DNA of 64,000 nucleotides from Bradyrhizobium elkanii USDA 76 (GTDB lineage Bacteria > Pseudomonadota > Alphaproteobacteria > Rhizobiales > Xanthobacteraceae): contig NZ_CP066356.1 in NCBI RefSeq assembly GCF_023278185.1, positions 5,386,001 through 5,450,000 of the forward strand. Direction: 5' to 3'. Made by a program: the position numbers and the translations under genes. Positions 34,337 to 43,027 of the stretch are shown here, in pieces (the first letter of the stretch is position 1; each line of letters begins with the position of its first letter). The notes under the pieces are model-generated. The model was not told the DNA's origin. It saw nothing but the letters and a program-made list of their open reading frames with translations, and did not search any database.

Positions 34337-35302
34337 TCACAGTTTGCGAAAACTCGCGCGGTACTGCGCCGGCGACACGCCGAGCCGCTCGCTGAACACG
34401 ATCCGCATCCGGTCGGCCGAGCCGAAGCCGCAGTCGAACGCAACCGCCTTCAGCGGCCGGTCCGAGCCCTCGAGCAGCCGGCGCGCGGCGTCGACCCGCG
34501 CCCGCTCGACGAATTCATGCGGCGTGATTCCGGTCTCCTGCGCAAAGGCGCGGCCGAAATTGCGCACGCTCATGCCGACGGCTTCCGCCAGCGACTGCAG
34601 CGTGTGGCGCTCGCCGACGTGCTGCATGACATGCGCCTGCGCGCGCGCAATCGGCGAATCCTCATCGACCGGCGCGGTGAGATAGGGACTGAATTGCGAC
34701 TGCCCACCCTGGCGCTGCGCCACCACGACCAGCCGCTTGGCCACCGCGACCGCAACCTGCGGCCCGTGCCGTTCGGCGACCAGCGCGAGCCCGAGATCGA
34801 TCCCTGCGGTCACGCCGGCTGAGGTCATCAGATGTCCGTCGCGAATGTAGATGCGGTCGAAGATCACCTCGGCCGCGGGAAAGCGCGCCGCCAGCAGCTG
34901 CGCGTTCTGCCAATGCGTCGTCACCTTGTGGCCGTCGAGCAGCCCGGCATGGCCGAGCGCGAAGGCGCCAGTGCAGATCGAACCATAGAGCTCGGCGCGC
35001 GCTGGCGCCCCACGCAGCCACTGTGTCAGTTCGGGATCCGGCGCGGCGTCGGGCAATGCCGGCCCGCCCGCCACGAGCAGGATATCGAACTTCTGCTGTG
35101 CCTCGGCGAAGCTGAGATCGGCCGATATCTTCATGCCGTTCGACGCGCGGAGCGGTTCGCAGCCGGCACCGACTAGCACGGTCTCATAGCCATCGCCCGC
35201 CGGCACAAAGCCGTTCGTCTCCGCGAACACATCGACGGGACCCGCGACATCGAGCGCCTGAACCCCTTCGTGAATCGCGATCGCGACTCTCTGAACCGCC
35301 AT
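34337..35302 (-). CDS. GlxA family regulator (DJ-1/PfpI plus AraC HTH)
   Basis: 321 residues from ATG 35302 with GGGAG upstream. The N-terminal DJ-1-like domain (VAIAIHEGVQALDVAGPVDV, then LLVAGGPALPDA and GSICTGAFALGHAGLLDG, where the usual cysteine is kept) is fused to an AraC double HTH (LQSLAEAVGMSVRNFGRAFA, then LKAVAFDCGFGSADRMR). GlxA-type regulators sense small metabolites such as amines or amides. It is divergent from the HD-domain gene, 204 bp away, which is its likely target. Confidence 0.92.
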   Translation of the reverse strand: MAVQRVAIAIHEGVQALDVAGPVDVFAETNGFVPAGDGYETVLVGAGCEPLRASNGMKISADLSFAEAQQKFDILLVAGGPALPDAAPDPELTQWLRGAPARAELYGSICTGAFALGHAGLLDGHKVTTHWQNAQLLAARFPAAEVIFDRIYIRDGHLMTSAGVTAGIDLGLALVAERHGPQVAVAVAKRLVVVAQRQGGQSQFSPYLTAPVDEDSPIARAQAHVMQHVGERHTLQSLAEAVGMSVRNFGRAFAQETGITPHEFVERARVDAARRLLEGSDRPLKAVAFDCGFGSADRMRIVFSERLGVSPAQYRASFRKL

Positions 35303-35506
35303 GCCTTCTCCCTGCCCGCTGGCGCGAAACGACGTCTGGTTGGCCCGATCCGGCGGCGCGCGATCGTTGCGGGACCGGGCCCAAACGGCGACAAGCACGC
35401 CACGGATCGCGCCACCCGGCGATCCGCACACACCGCAGAGACGAGCGCCGGGCTCGCGTGTTCGCACGCCACGGCATCGTCTTGCCACATCGAGGAGCGT
35501 CTTGAA

Positions 35507-36148
35507 ATGACCGAGATCATCGCCGGCATCCGCGTACCCGACAGCGCGATGGCCCGCGCCGCCACCCAGCTGGTGCGCGATACCGAGGACGACCTGCTCT
35601 ACAATCACAGCCGCCGCGTGTTCTTCTGGGGCGCGCTGACCGGCAACCGCCGCAAGCTGAAATTCGATCCCGAGCTGCTCTATATCGGCGCCATGTTTCA
35701 TGACATGGGCCTCACCGCTGCTCACGCGAGCCCCGATCTGCGCTTCGAGGTCGACGGCGCCAACGCCGCGCGCGACTTTCTCAAGGGCTATGGCGTTCCG
35801 GAGCGCGACATCGAGGACGTCTGGACCTCAATCGCCCTGCACACCACGCCTGGCGTCCCCGAGCATATGCGTCCGACCATTGCGCTGGTCACCGCCGGCG
35901 TCGAGATGGACGTGCTCGGCATCGCCTACGACGATTTCTCGCACGAGCACCGCGATCATGTCTGCGCGCACCATCCGCGCGAGGCGAACTTCAAGGAGAA
36001 CATCATCGATCATTTCGCCGCCGGCACCATCAGGAAGCCGCTGACCACCTTCGGCAACGTCAAGGCCGACGTGCTGGCGCTGAAGGACATGAACTACGCC
36101 AGGGTGAACTTCTGCTCGATCATCCTCGGCTCGAAATGGCCGACATGA
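35507..36148 (+). CDS. HD-domain hydrolase, cyanamide hydratase-like
   Basis: 213 residues from ATG 35507 with GAGGAG upstream. The metal site of the HD family is visible: H34 in YNHSRRVFFWG, HD in AMFHDMGLTA (H65-D66), and later SIALHTTPG. This arrangement resembles the Ddi2/cyanamide hydratase group, which converts cyanamide to urea, but the same fold serves other small substrates. It is divergent from a GlxA-type regulator. The specific substrate remains open. Confidence 0.85.
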   Translation: MTEIIAGIRVPDSAMARAATQLVRDTEDDLLYNHSRRVFFWGALTGNRRKLKFDPELLYIGAMFHDMGLTAAHASPDLRFEVDGANAARDFLKGYGVPERDIEDVWTSIALHTTPGVPEHMRPTIALVTAGVEMDVLGIAYDDFSHEHRDHVCAHHPREANFKENIIDHFAAGTIRKPLTTFGNVKADVLALKDMNYARVNFCSIILGSKWPT

Positions 36149-36196
36149 CGCGGCCAGTTCGGCAAAAGCCGTCACCAAATCTGGACCAGGCAATGT

Positions 36197-39100
36197 TCAA
36201 TCCACAAACAGTGCCTGCACGTCCTCTTCCGTGAGCGCAGCGCCGATGCGTCCTTGGGAATCGAAAATGCTGTCGGCCAGCGCGCGCTTGCGGGCCTTGA
36301 GTTCGTCCATTTTCTCTTCGATCGTACCGGCAGCCACCAGCCGATAGACAAAAACGGCCTTGTCCTGACCGATGCGATGAGCACGATCGATGGCCTGCTC
36401 CTCGACCGCGGGATTCCACCAGGGATCGAAAATGATCACGGTATCCGCGGCCGTCAGGTTGAGTCCGACACCGCCGGCCTTCAGGCTGATCAGGAAGAGG
36501 TCGCTGGCACCGTTCTGAAACCCGTCGATCGCGCTCCTGCGGTCCTTCGTTTCACCGGTTAGCACGCTGTACCGGATCGCGAGCGCGTCGCAGCGCTTGC
36601 GGATCAGCGCCAGCATGGAGGTAAACTGCGAGAATACGATGATCTTGCGCTTCTCGCTCAGGAGTTCTTCGACCATCTCCATCAGCCGATCGAGTTTTGC
36701 CGACGGACGCTGGACGCCGTCGCCGAGGTTCAGCAGCGCGGGATCGCAGCAGGCCTGACGCATCCTGAGAAGGGCTTCGAGCACGACGATATGGCTCTTG
36801 GCCAGGCCGCGTTCCCGGATCGCCTTGCGGACCTTTTCCGACATCGACAGACGGATGGCGTCGTAGAGCTCCCGCTGGCTGCCTTCGAGGACGACACCCT
36901 CTGTAAACTCGCTTTTCGGCGGCAACTCGGCGGCCACCTCCTGCTTGGTCCGCCGCAACAAGAATGGCTTGATGCGGTGCGTCAGCACCCGGGCGCGTCC
37001 GAGGTCAGCGCGCTTCTCGATCGGCGTCCGCCAGTCGCGCACGAACGTCGCCCGATCGCCGAGATACCCTGGATTGGCAAAGCTCATGATCGACCAGAGT
37101 TCGCCGAGATGATTCTCCATCGGCGTGCCGGTCAAGCAGAAGCGATGCCGCGCGCGGATGCCCTGGAGCCGACGCGTCGTCGCCGTGTTGGAATTCTTGA
37201 TGGTCTGAGCCTCGTCAAGCACTGCGACGTGCCATTCGCGCGCGAGCAGCACCTCGTGGTCGCGCGCGATCAGCGGATAGGTCGTAAGAACCAGATCGTG
37301 ATCGGCGATCGCTTCGAAACTCTGCCTGCGGTCAGGACCATGCAGAACGAGAACCCTTAAGCCTGGCGTGAACTTGCGCGCCTCGTTGAACCAGTTGGTC
37401 ATCAGGCTTGTGGGAGCGATGACGATCGCGGGATCCGTCAGATGACCGCGCGCCTTCTCCAGCGCCAACAACGCCAGGATCTGAACGGTCTTGCCCAGTC
37501 CCATGTCGTCGGCCAGTACGCCGCCCAGGCCGCTCTCCCTGAGCAGGTCGAGCCAGGCCACGCCTTGCGTCTGGTAGGGTCTCAAGGCCGCGTTGAAATC
37601 GGATGGCAGGACGGGACAAGGCAATCCGCGGGCACTGAGCAGTCCCGCCATACGACGAAGATTTTCCGCTCCCCTGAAGACGAAATGATCGGCTTCGAGA
37701 CCGAACAGCGGCACGATCTGGGCGCGCGAGAGGCGGATCTTCCCTGACGCATCAACGAAGGCTTCGCGCAAGGCCAGGCTATGGAGCGCCAGTACAAGCG
37801 GAAGGAAGCGATCGGCCGCCATCGCCAGATAGCGGCCGTCGGCCAGCGGCAGGTAGACGCTGCCGCCATCGTCCGCGAGCCGCTTGACCGTCTCTGGCGC
37901 AAATCCGGGTTGCGATATTAGCGTGGCCAGTAGCGGGGCAAGATCGCGGCGTTCGCCATCAATCTCGATCCCGAGCGCTAGCTCGAACCAGTCGATGCCG
38001 CTGCTTTCGAAATCGGCATCGAACACCCCGGATGACGTCGCCAGGCGGTACGGGAAATCGTCGTCGATGCGGATCTCGAAACCAGCCGCTTGCAAACCGG
38101 CGGCCTCGACGTTGAGGAAGTCGAGCCATTCCGCCGGCTGCGCGAAGGCCAGGTCCTTCGTATGCACGGCATCGAGCAGGGGGAAAGCCGATCTCGCGTC
38201 GACCAGGCCGAGACTGGTCAGTCGTGCAGCCATCTCCTTCTCTTTGGCCTTGCGTCGCGTAACGACGTGAATGCTTCCGTCGCTGAACGACTCCACGCGA
38301 TGCGCGGATTCCGACTGTTCGATTTCGACCGGGCCGTATCGGAAGCTGACGCGGGCCACCGGTACGCGGTCGGGCGTACGGTCGCCGCCATAGTAATAGC
38401 CATGGGTCATCTTGCGCCCCAGCATGAGGCGAAGCACCGGCTCCGGATCCACGTTGATCTTCACCGCTGCGGCGGGAGGCTCCGGCAACCAGCCAGGATC
38501 GAGGCCGGGCAATTTCTGGCCTAGATGTTGCACGACTTGCGCGACATGGGCATACGGGATCGCAGGCGCCAACAAAAGCCGGCAGCTCAGCCGTTCCGGA
38601 AGATTCAACCCGATCGGCCCGATCAATCCGGCAGCCGCGTCGACATAGACCGGCGGCTCGGCGTTGAGCGCCGTTGCATCTTCAACGGTCAACAGCGGAC
38701 CGATCCCGTCCTTGCTGACCTGACGCCACGCGATGCGACCGTCGCGCGCATCGCTCCATTGCAGCGCCACGCCACTGTGATCACGCCAGAACGCCCGCCC
38801 CGTCGCGACGATCCGTTTCAGGACATCGGCCGAATACGCGCGTCGGCCCAGCGTGTAGCCGGACCGAAACTCGCTGGACAGCCTGACGAGGACGTCAATG
38901 TCGGAGCCGAGATAATATTTCGGAGCGCGATCGACCGAAAAATCGGCCAAAGATGGCTGCGACACCTTGCTGCCGAACTCGCCTGTCTTCAGGATTTTCA
39001 CGGATACCAGCGACACGTCCATGCAGGGAACGCAGCCTGCCGACAACGCGGGCTGCAGATAGTAGAGCAATCGCTGCGTGACATCGGGCGGATAGTCTGA

Positions 39101-39541
39101 TTCCCGCACCGACCGGCCGACCGTCTCGATCCATTCCGTGATTTGGTAGGGCAGCGCCGCGTCAGGTCGCAGCTGCCCATTTCCCGCGGCGCCTCGCGAC
39201 GCCAGCATTGGCGTACCGGCCGAACGTGCCCGCCGGTGCAAGGCTTCAAAGAGCGTCGCGGCAACATGCTTGCAGTTCACGGCCATTGGACAGCTGCAAT
39301 CGCCGTCAACGTCGACCAGTCGATCGCCGTCAAACTCCAGCACGATATCGACCCGATAAGGCTTGCGTTCGGTTCCACTCACCCGCGCATGCACGCGGGT
39401 GAGATCCTCACTGATCTCCACTTCCGAGACGCGGCCCTGGGCACGGTAAACAAGGGCCTTGTCCACGGCCGACCGGCTGAAGAAACCGAGAAAGTCCTTC
39501 TGTCTCAGTCGCTCGGAAAGATTCGGAACGTCAGGCATCAC
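36197..39541 (-). CDS. SNF2-family helicase with SWIM zinc finger
   Basis: 1114 residues. An N-terminal SWIM finger (CSCPMAVNCKH, residues 82-92) is followed by a long domain of unknown fold (about 110-600) and then the SNF2 motor: motif I LADDMGLGKTVQILALL near 685, DEAQ near 778, LTGTPMENHLGELWSI, and motif VI DPWWNPAVEEQAIDRAHRIG near 1047. Such proteins translocate on DNA using ATP and may move or strip bound proteins. It stands alone between a HD-domain gene and an SRPBCC gene. Base composition looks somewhat less GC-rich than its neighbours. Confidence 0.93.
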   Translation of the reverse strand: MMPDVPNLSERLRQKDFLGFFSRSAVDKALVYRAQGRVSEVEISEDLTRVHARVSGTERKPYRVDIVLEFDGDRLVDVDGDCSCPMAVNCKHVAATLFEALHRRARSAGTPMLASRGAAGNGQLRPDAALPYQITEWIETVGRSVRESDYPPDVTQRLLYYLQPALSAGCVPCMDVSLVSVKILKTGEFGSKVSQPSLADFSVDRAPKYYLGSDIDVLVRLSSEFRSGYTLGRRAYSADVLKRIVATGRAFWRDHSGVALQWSDARDGRIAWRQVSKDGIGPLLTVEDATALNAEPPVYVDAAAGLIGPIGLNLPERLSCRLLLAPAIPYAHVAQVVQHLGQKLPGLDPGWLPEPPAAAVKINVDPEPVLRLMLGRKMTHGYYYGGDRTPDRVPVARVSFRYGPVEIEQSESAHRVESFSDGSIHVVTRRKAKEKEMAARLTSLGLVDARSAFPLLDAVHTKDLAFAQPAEWLDFLNVEAAGLQAAGFEIRIDDDFPYRLATSSGVFDADFESSGIDWFELALGIEIDGERRDLAPLLATLISQPGFAPETVKRLADDGGSVYLPLADGRYLAMAADRFLPLVLALHSLALREAFVDASGKIRLSRAQIVPLFGLEADHFVFRGAENLRRMAGLLSARGLPCPVLPSDFNAALRPYQTQGVAWLDLLRESGLGGVLADDMGLGKTVQILALLALEKARGHLTDPAIVIAPTSLMTNWFNEARKFTPGLRVLVLHGPDRRQSFEAIADHDLVLTTYPLIARDHEVLLAREWHVAVLDEAQTIKNSNTATTRRLQGIRARHRFCLTGTPMENHLGELWSIMSFANPGYLGDRATFVRDWRTPIEKRADLGRARVLTHRIKPFLLRRTKQEVAAELPPKSEFTEGVVLEGSQRELYDAIRLSMSEKVRKAIRERGLAKSHIVVLEALLRMRQACCDPALLNLGDGVQRPSAKLDRLMEMVEELLSEKRKIIVFSQFTSMLALIRKRCDALAIRYSVLTGETKDRRSAIDGFQNGASDLFLISLKAGGVGLNLTAADTVIIFDPWWNPAVEEQAIDRAHRIGQDKAVFVYRLVAAGTIEEKMDELKARKRALADSIFDSQGRIGAALTEEDVQALFVD

Positions 39542-39707
39542 GGATTGCGGTTTCCACAGGAGCGGCGGTCCCGGATCAATCCACTATTAGCAGACGGAAT
39601 ATGTCGGCCAAACGGCATCGACCAGCGCCCGCCCTGCTTCCACACCTTCCTTGTTGTCGGCCGTGACACATAGTGGCCGACAAACTCCTGCAGAAGGCCT
39701 AGCTGCC

Positions 39708-40157
39708 TCACGCCGGACCGCGGTCCGGACCAGGATCCCGACCGACGGCCGCCAGCGAGAGCCGGCCCATATAGTGCGCCCAACCCTTGTCATGGCTCTC
39801 GCACTGCGCGGCGTTCGGGAGGCCGCTATGGGTCATGCGGAGCAGCGTGCCGTTGTCCTGCTCCATCAGGTCGATCTCGATCAGGCTCGATCCCGGCGGA
39901 ACTTCCTCGCTGCCCTCCCAGCCGAAGCTGTAGGCGAGACGATGCACCGGCACGACCTCGCGGAACGCACCGCGCGCGGCGCGGCTGCGATCGCTGCCGA
40001 GCCCCTTGAGGAAGTAGAGGCCCCCGGGATGCGTCTCGGTCGCGGCTTCGAGCCCCATCCAGCTCACGATCTTCTGCGGATCGGTCAGGAAGGCGAACAC
40101 GGTTGCAGCCGGGGCTGCGATCTGGATCTCGCGTTGAACGATGAAGGCTTCAGTCAT
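39708..40157 (-). CDS. SRPBCC (AHSA1-like) protein
   Basis: 149 residues from ATG 40157. The start VQREIQIAAPAATVFAFLTD and the end GWAHYMGRLSLAAVG bracket the START-like ligand cavity fold of Aha1/SRPBCC proteins. These bind hydrophobic ligands or act as stress-related lipid or polyketide cyclases; no specific role can be inferred. It is divergent from the adenylate cyclase gene with only 41 bp between, so their promoters overlap. Confidence 0.85.
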   Translation of the reverse strand: MTEAFIVQREIQIAAPAATVFAFLTDPQKIVSWMGLEAATETHPGGLYFLKGLGSDRSRAARGAFREVVPVHRLAYSFGWEGSEEVPPGSSLIEIDLMEQDNGTLLRMTHSGLPNAAQCESHDKGWAHYMGRLSLAAVGRDPGPDRGPA

Positions 40158-40198
40158 CGATCCATGCTCCATTGACGGTCGGTGCTCAGGGATAATTC

Positions 40199-41326
40199 GT
40201 GACAAGGGCGGTGCGTCAACCCCATGATGGTGTGATGCAATTGTCATCGACGCTGAGCTGGCTGGTCGACGCCGCCGCCGAGACCGCGGGCGCCAACCGG
40301 TTGTTGGCGGACCTCGGTAGCCACCTTATCACGGATGGCCTGCCGCTTGCCGGCGGCGCTCTGACGCTCGAGGTTCCGCACCCCCTGATTGCAAGACGAA
40401 CCTGGCTGTGGCGTGCCGACAATGGCGAGGTTATCGAAGCGCTCGGATTCGCGCCGGAACAACCGTTTGCGATGCCCGACATGGTGGGGTCCGGCGACGC
40501 CGGCCGGCGCTGGCTCGGAACCCTCGCGCCCGGCCCGATCCACGAGGGCACGATTGGAACGCGGCCGGATGGCCCGACCCTCGGCTGGATCGGGACACGC
40601 GCCTTCACACCTGCCGAGGCGGATCAATTGCGCGAGGCGGCGCGGTTCATGGCTGCGCCGCTCGCCGCGCTCGCGGCACGCGCGACACTGACGGCGGCAC
40701 TGGAGGCTTATCTCGGCCGACGCAGCGCGGCGCGCGTGCTGGCATCGCCATTGCGGCGCAATACCGGCGAAACCATCCGGGCGGCACTGCTGTTTGCGGA
40801 CCTTCGCGGCTTCACCGCGCTGTCGGAAAGCCATCCGCCTGCCGAGGTGATCGCGGCGCTCGATGCCTGGTTCGACCGCATCGCGGGCGCCATCCACGCC
40901 TTCGGCGGCGAGGTGCTGAAATTCATCGGCGACGGCCTGCTCGCGATCTTTCCGGTCACGACCAGCGCGCGCAACGCATCCGAGGCGGCATTGCGCGCGG
41001 TGTCGGCGGCGCGCGTCGGCATGGCGCATCTCGACGTAGAGCGACGCAAGCAGGGCTTGCCGCCCCTGCCATTCGGCGCGGCGCTGCATCTCGGCGAGGT
41101 GCACTGGGGCAATATCGGCGCCGCCGACCGCCTCGACTTCACCGCGATCGGCGCCGCGGTCAATCTGGTGAGCCGGCTCGAAGGGCTCTGCAAGCCGCTC
41201 GAGCAGACCGTGCTGGTTTCGGGCGCCCTCGCCGCCGAGACCGAGACGCCGCTGGTCGCGCTCGGCAGTCATGAATTGCGCGGCATTGCGCGGCCATGCG
41301 CGGTCTTCACTTTGCCGGAGGGGTGA
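40199..41326 (+). CDS. Class III adenylate/guanylate cyclase
   Basis: 375 residues from a GTG at 40199 (AGGGA 7 nt upstream); ATG 40235 is an alternative. The N-terminal 170 residues form a soluble domain of unknown type. The cyclase homology domain starts near residue 193: LLFADLRGFTALSESH gives the first metal aspartate (D201), GEVLKFIGDGLLAIFP the second (D245) and the base-contacting lysine (K241), and DFTAIGAAVNLVSRLE the Asn-Arg transition-state pair. It makes cAMP more likely than cGMP. No membrane segment is seen. Confidence 0.92.
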   Translation: MTRAVRQPHDGVMQLSSTLSWLVDAAAETAGANRLLADLGSHLITDGLPLAGGALTLEVPHPLIARRTWLWRADNGEVIEALGFAPEQPFAMPDMVGSGDAGRRWLGTLAPGPIHEGTIGTRPDGPTLGWIGTRAFTPAEADQLREAARFMAAPLAALAARATLTAALEAYLGRRSAARVLASPLRRNTGETIRAALLFADLRGFTALSESHPPAEVIAALDAWFDRIAGAIHAFGGEVLKFIGDGLLAIFPVTTSARNASEAALRAVSAARVGMAHLDVERRKQGLPPLPFGAALHLGEVHWGNIGAADRLDFTAIGAAVNLVSRLEGLCKPLEQTVLVSGALAAETETPLVALGSHELRGIARPCAVFTLPEG

Positions 41327-41331
41327 GCCAG

Positions 41332-41580
41332 TCATCTGAACAGGCGCAGCCATGGCGCCAGATGAAATGCGCTCATCAGCGCGTACATCGGGACCATGCC
41401 CTGCAATGACAGCGGCCCCTGCATCGCGCCGCAGATCATGTCGGCCGGCGCCATCGCGGCAATCAGCGCCATCACGGCAAAGGTCGGCGCCGCCGCCAGC
41501 GACAGCAGGCGCGCCAAAGCCTGGCCCCGTCCGCCAAACCTGCCCCTCAACCAGACCTCGCGTGTTTCGATTTCGGTCAT
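41332..41580 (-). CDS. Small membrane protein, unrecognised
   Basis: 82 residues from ATG 41580 (or 91 from 41607). A charged start (MTEIETREVWLRGR) is followed by two hydrophobic stretches at about residues 26-45 and 58-74. I cannot name a family. It is convergent with the cyclase gene, 5 bp away, and divergent from the two-wHTH regulator. Confidence 0.6.
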   Translation of the reverse strand: MTEIETREVWLRGRFGGRGQALARLLSLAAAPTFAVMALIAAMAPADMICGAMQGPLSLQGMVPMYALMSAFHLAPWLRLFR

Positions 41581-41647
41581 CGTTCGATCTCTCTGGAGAT
41601 GATCCATGTCGTCATGTGCTAGGTTAGGACCGGGCCTCGGAGGGTGA

Positions 41648-41669
41648 GAGTGACAAGTGTGTCGGGATT
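41648..41669. repeat. 22-bp dispersed repeat, copy 1
   Basis: The sequence GAGTGACAAGTGTGTCGGGA plus TT recurs exactly at 63821-63842. It contains the small inverted repeat GACA-AGTG-TGTC. Here it lies between divergent genes, 3 bp before the ATG of the wHTH regulator, and its GGGA may serve as that gene's ribosome binding site. Confidence 0.75.
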
Positions 41670-41672
41670 CGA

Positions 41673-42893
41673 ATGGACTCGCTGATTACGGCTGCGGCGC
41701 GCGCGCTCGCGGCGGGTGATCCCCTCGGCGCACTGAAACGGGTGGCCCTGCGTGACGATGCGCCGGCGCTGGCGCTGCGCGGCATCGCGATGGCCCGGCT
41801 CGGCGAATTCGCCCGCGCCAAGGAGCTGCTGCGGCGCGCAGGCCGCGCCTTCGGCCCGCGCGAAGCCGTCGCGCGGGCGCGCTGCGTGGTGGCGGAGGCC
41901 GAGATCGCGCTGGTGTCGCGCGACCTTTCCTTTCCCGGGAAGAGCCTCGCCGCGGCACGCGCAACGCTCGCGGCGCGAGGCGATGCGCTCAATGCCGCCC
42001 ATGCCGGCTATCTCGAAATTCGCCGCCTGCTGCTGATCGGGAGCCTCGATGCGGCCGAGCGCATGCTTGATGGTCTCGACCCGGCGCCGTTCCCGCCGGC
42101 GCTGCGGGTCGGCCATGAACTGGTGGTCGCCGGAATCGCGATGCGGCGATTGCGGACCAAGCCGGCACGCGAAGCGCTGGCCCGCGCAAGGGAAGCCGCG
42201 CGCCGCGCCGGCATCGCCGAACTCGCGGCCGAGGTCGAAAGCACCGCGCGCCTGCTCGCGACACCCGCGGCGCGTCTGATCGCGCGCGGCAGCGAGCGGC
42301 CGCTCTTGCTCGAGGAGGTCGAAGCCCTGATGGCGTCGAAGGCGCTCGTCGTCGATGCCTGCCGCTATGTCGTGCGCGATATCAGCACCACGGTCTCGCT
42401 GACCCGGCGGCCGGTGCTGTTCGCGCTCGCGCGCGCGCTGGGCGAGGCGTGGCCGCAGGACGTGTCGCGCGGCGCGCTGATCGCGCGGGCCTTTCGCGGC
42501 AAGCACGCCGATGAATCGCACCGTGCGCGGCTACGTGTCGAGATCGGACGGCTGCGCCGCGCGCTGCGGCCGCTGGCCGATCTCAGCGCCACGCCGGACG
42601 GCTTTGTGCTGGAGCCGCATGGCCGGCGCGAGGTGAGCGTTTTGGCGCTGCCGGTCGAGGAGGAGCATGCCGCGGTGCTGGCCTTTCTCGCCGACGGCGA
42701 GGCCTGGTCGAGCTCCGCGCTGTCGGTCGCGCTGGGGGCGAGCCAGCGCACCGTGCAGCGTGCGCTCGACACATTGGCCGCCACCGGCAAGGTGCAGTCA
42801 GTCGGCCGTGCCCGCGCCCGGCGCTGGATGACGCCGCCGGTACCGGGATTCACGACGACCTTGTTACTCCCTGCCCCGCTGCCGAACGGCTAG
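41673..42893 (+). CDS. Regulator with TPR-like N-terminus and two winged helices
   Basis: 406 residues. Residues 1-200 are Ala-rich helical repeats of TPR type (RGIAMARLGEFARAKELLRR). Residues about 245-315 resemble a SARP/OmpR-type winged helix (RRPVLFALARALGEAWPQDV through IGRLRRALRPLADLSATPDG). Residues about 345-395 form a second HTH (SSALSVALGASQRTVQRALD, then TGKVQSVGRARARRW). The order is the reverse of SARP regulators. It precedes a beta-propeller gene on the same strand, with a hairpin repeat between. Confidence 0.78.
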   Translation: MDSLITAAARALAAGDPLGALKRVALRDDAPALALRGIAMARLGEFARAKELLRRAGRAFGPREAVARARCVVAEAEIALVSRDLSFPGKSLAAARATLAARGDALNAAHAGYLEIRRLLLIGSLDAAERMLDGLDPAPFPPALRVGHELVVAGIAMRRLRTKPAREALARAREAARRAGIAELAAEVESTARLLATPAARLIARGSERPLLLEEVEALMASKALVVDACRYVVRDISTTVSLTRRPVLFALARALGEAWPQDVSRGALIARAFRGKHADESHRARLRVEIGRLRRALRPLADLSATPDGFVLEPHGRREVSVLALPVEEEHAAVLAFLADGEAWSSSALSVALGASQRTVQRALDTLAATGKVQSVGRARARRWMTPPVPGFTTTLLLPAPLPNG

Positions 42894-42908
42894 CATCGGG
42901 GCGCAATT

Positions 42909-43009
42909 GGAGCGTTTTCGAGCGAAGCGGATATCGCTTCGTGCGAAGAAAATGCGTCAAAACAGGAAATCTGGAGCCTCGATTCTGATTCAATCAGAAC
43001 CGAAGCTCC
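42909..43009 (+). repeat. GCGTTTTCGAGCG repeat with strong hairpin
   Basis: The left part (42909-42957) is of the same family as 7015-7061. The right part (42973-43009) is a hairpin with two near-perfect 18-bp arms, loop C near 42991, core TTCTGATT/AATCAGAA. A similar hairpin lies at 62839-62871. The hairpin ends 18 bp before the ATG of the beta-propeller gene, so it may act on transcription or translation of that gene. Confidence 0.75.
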
Positions 43010-43027
43010 AGGCGACAGGAGCGCAGC

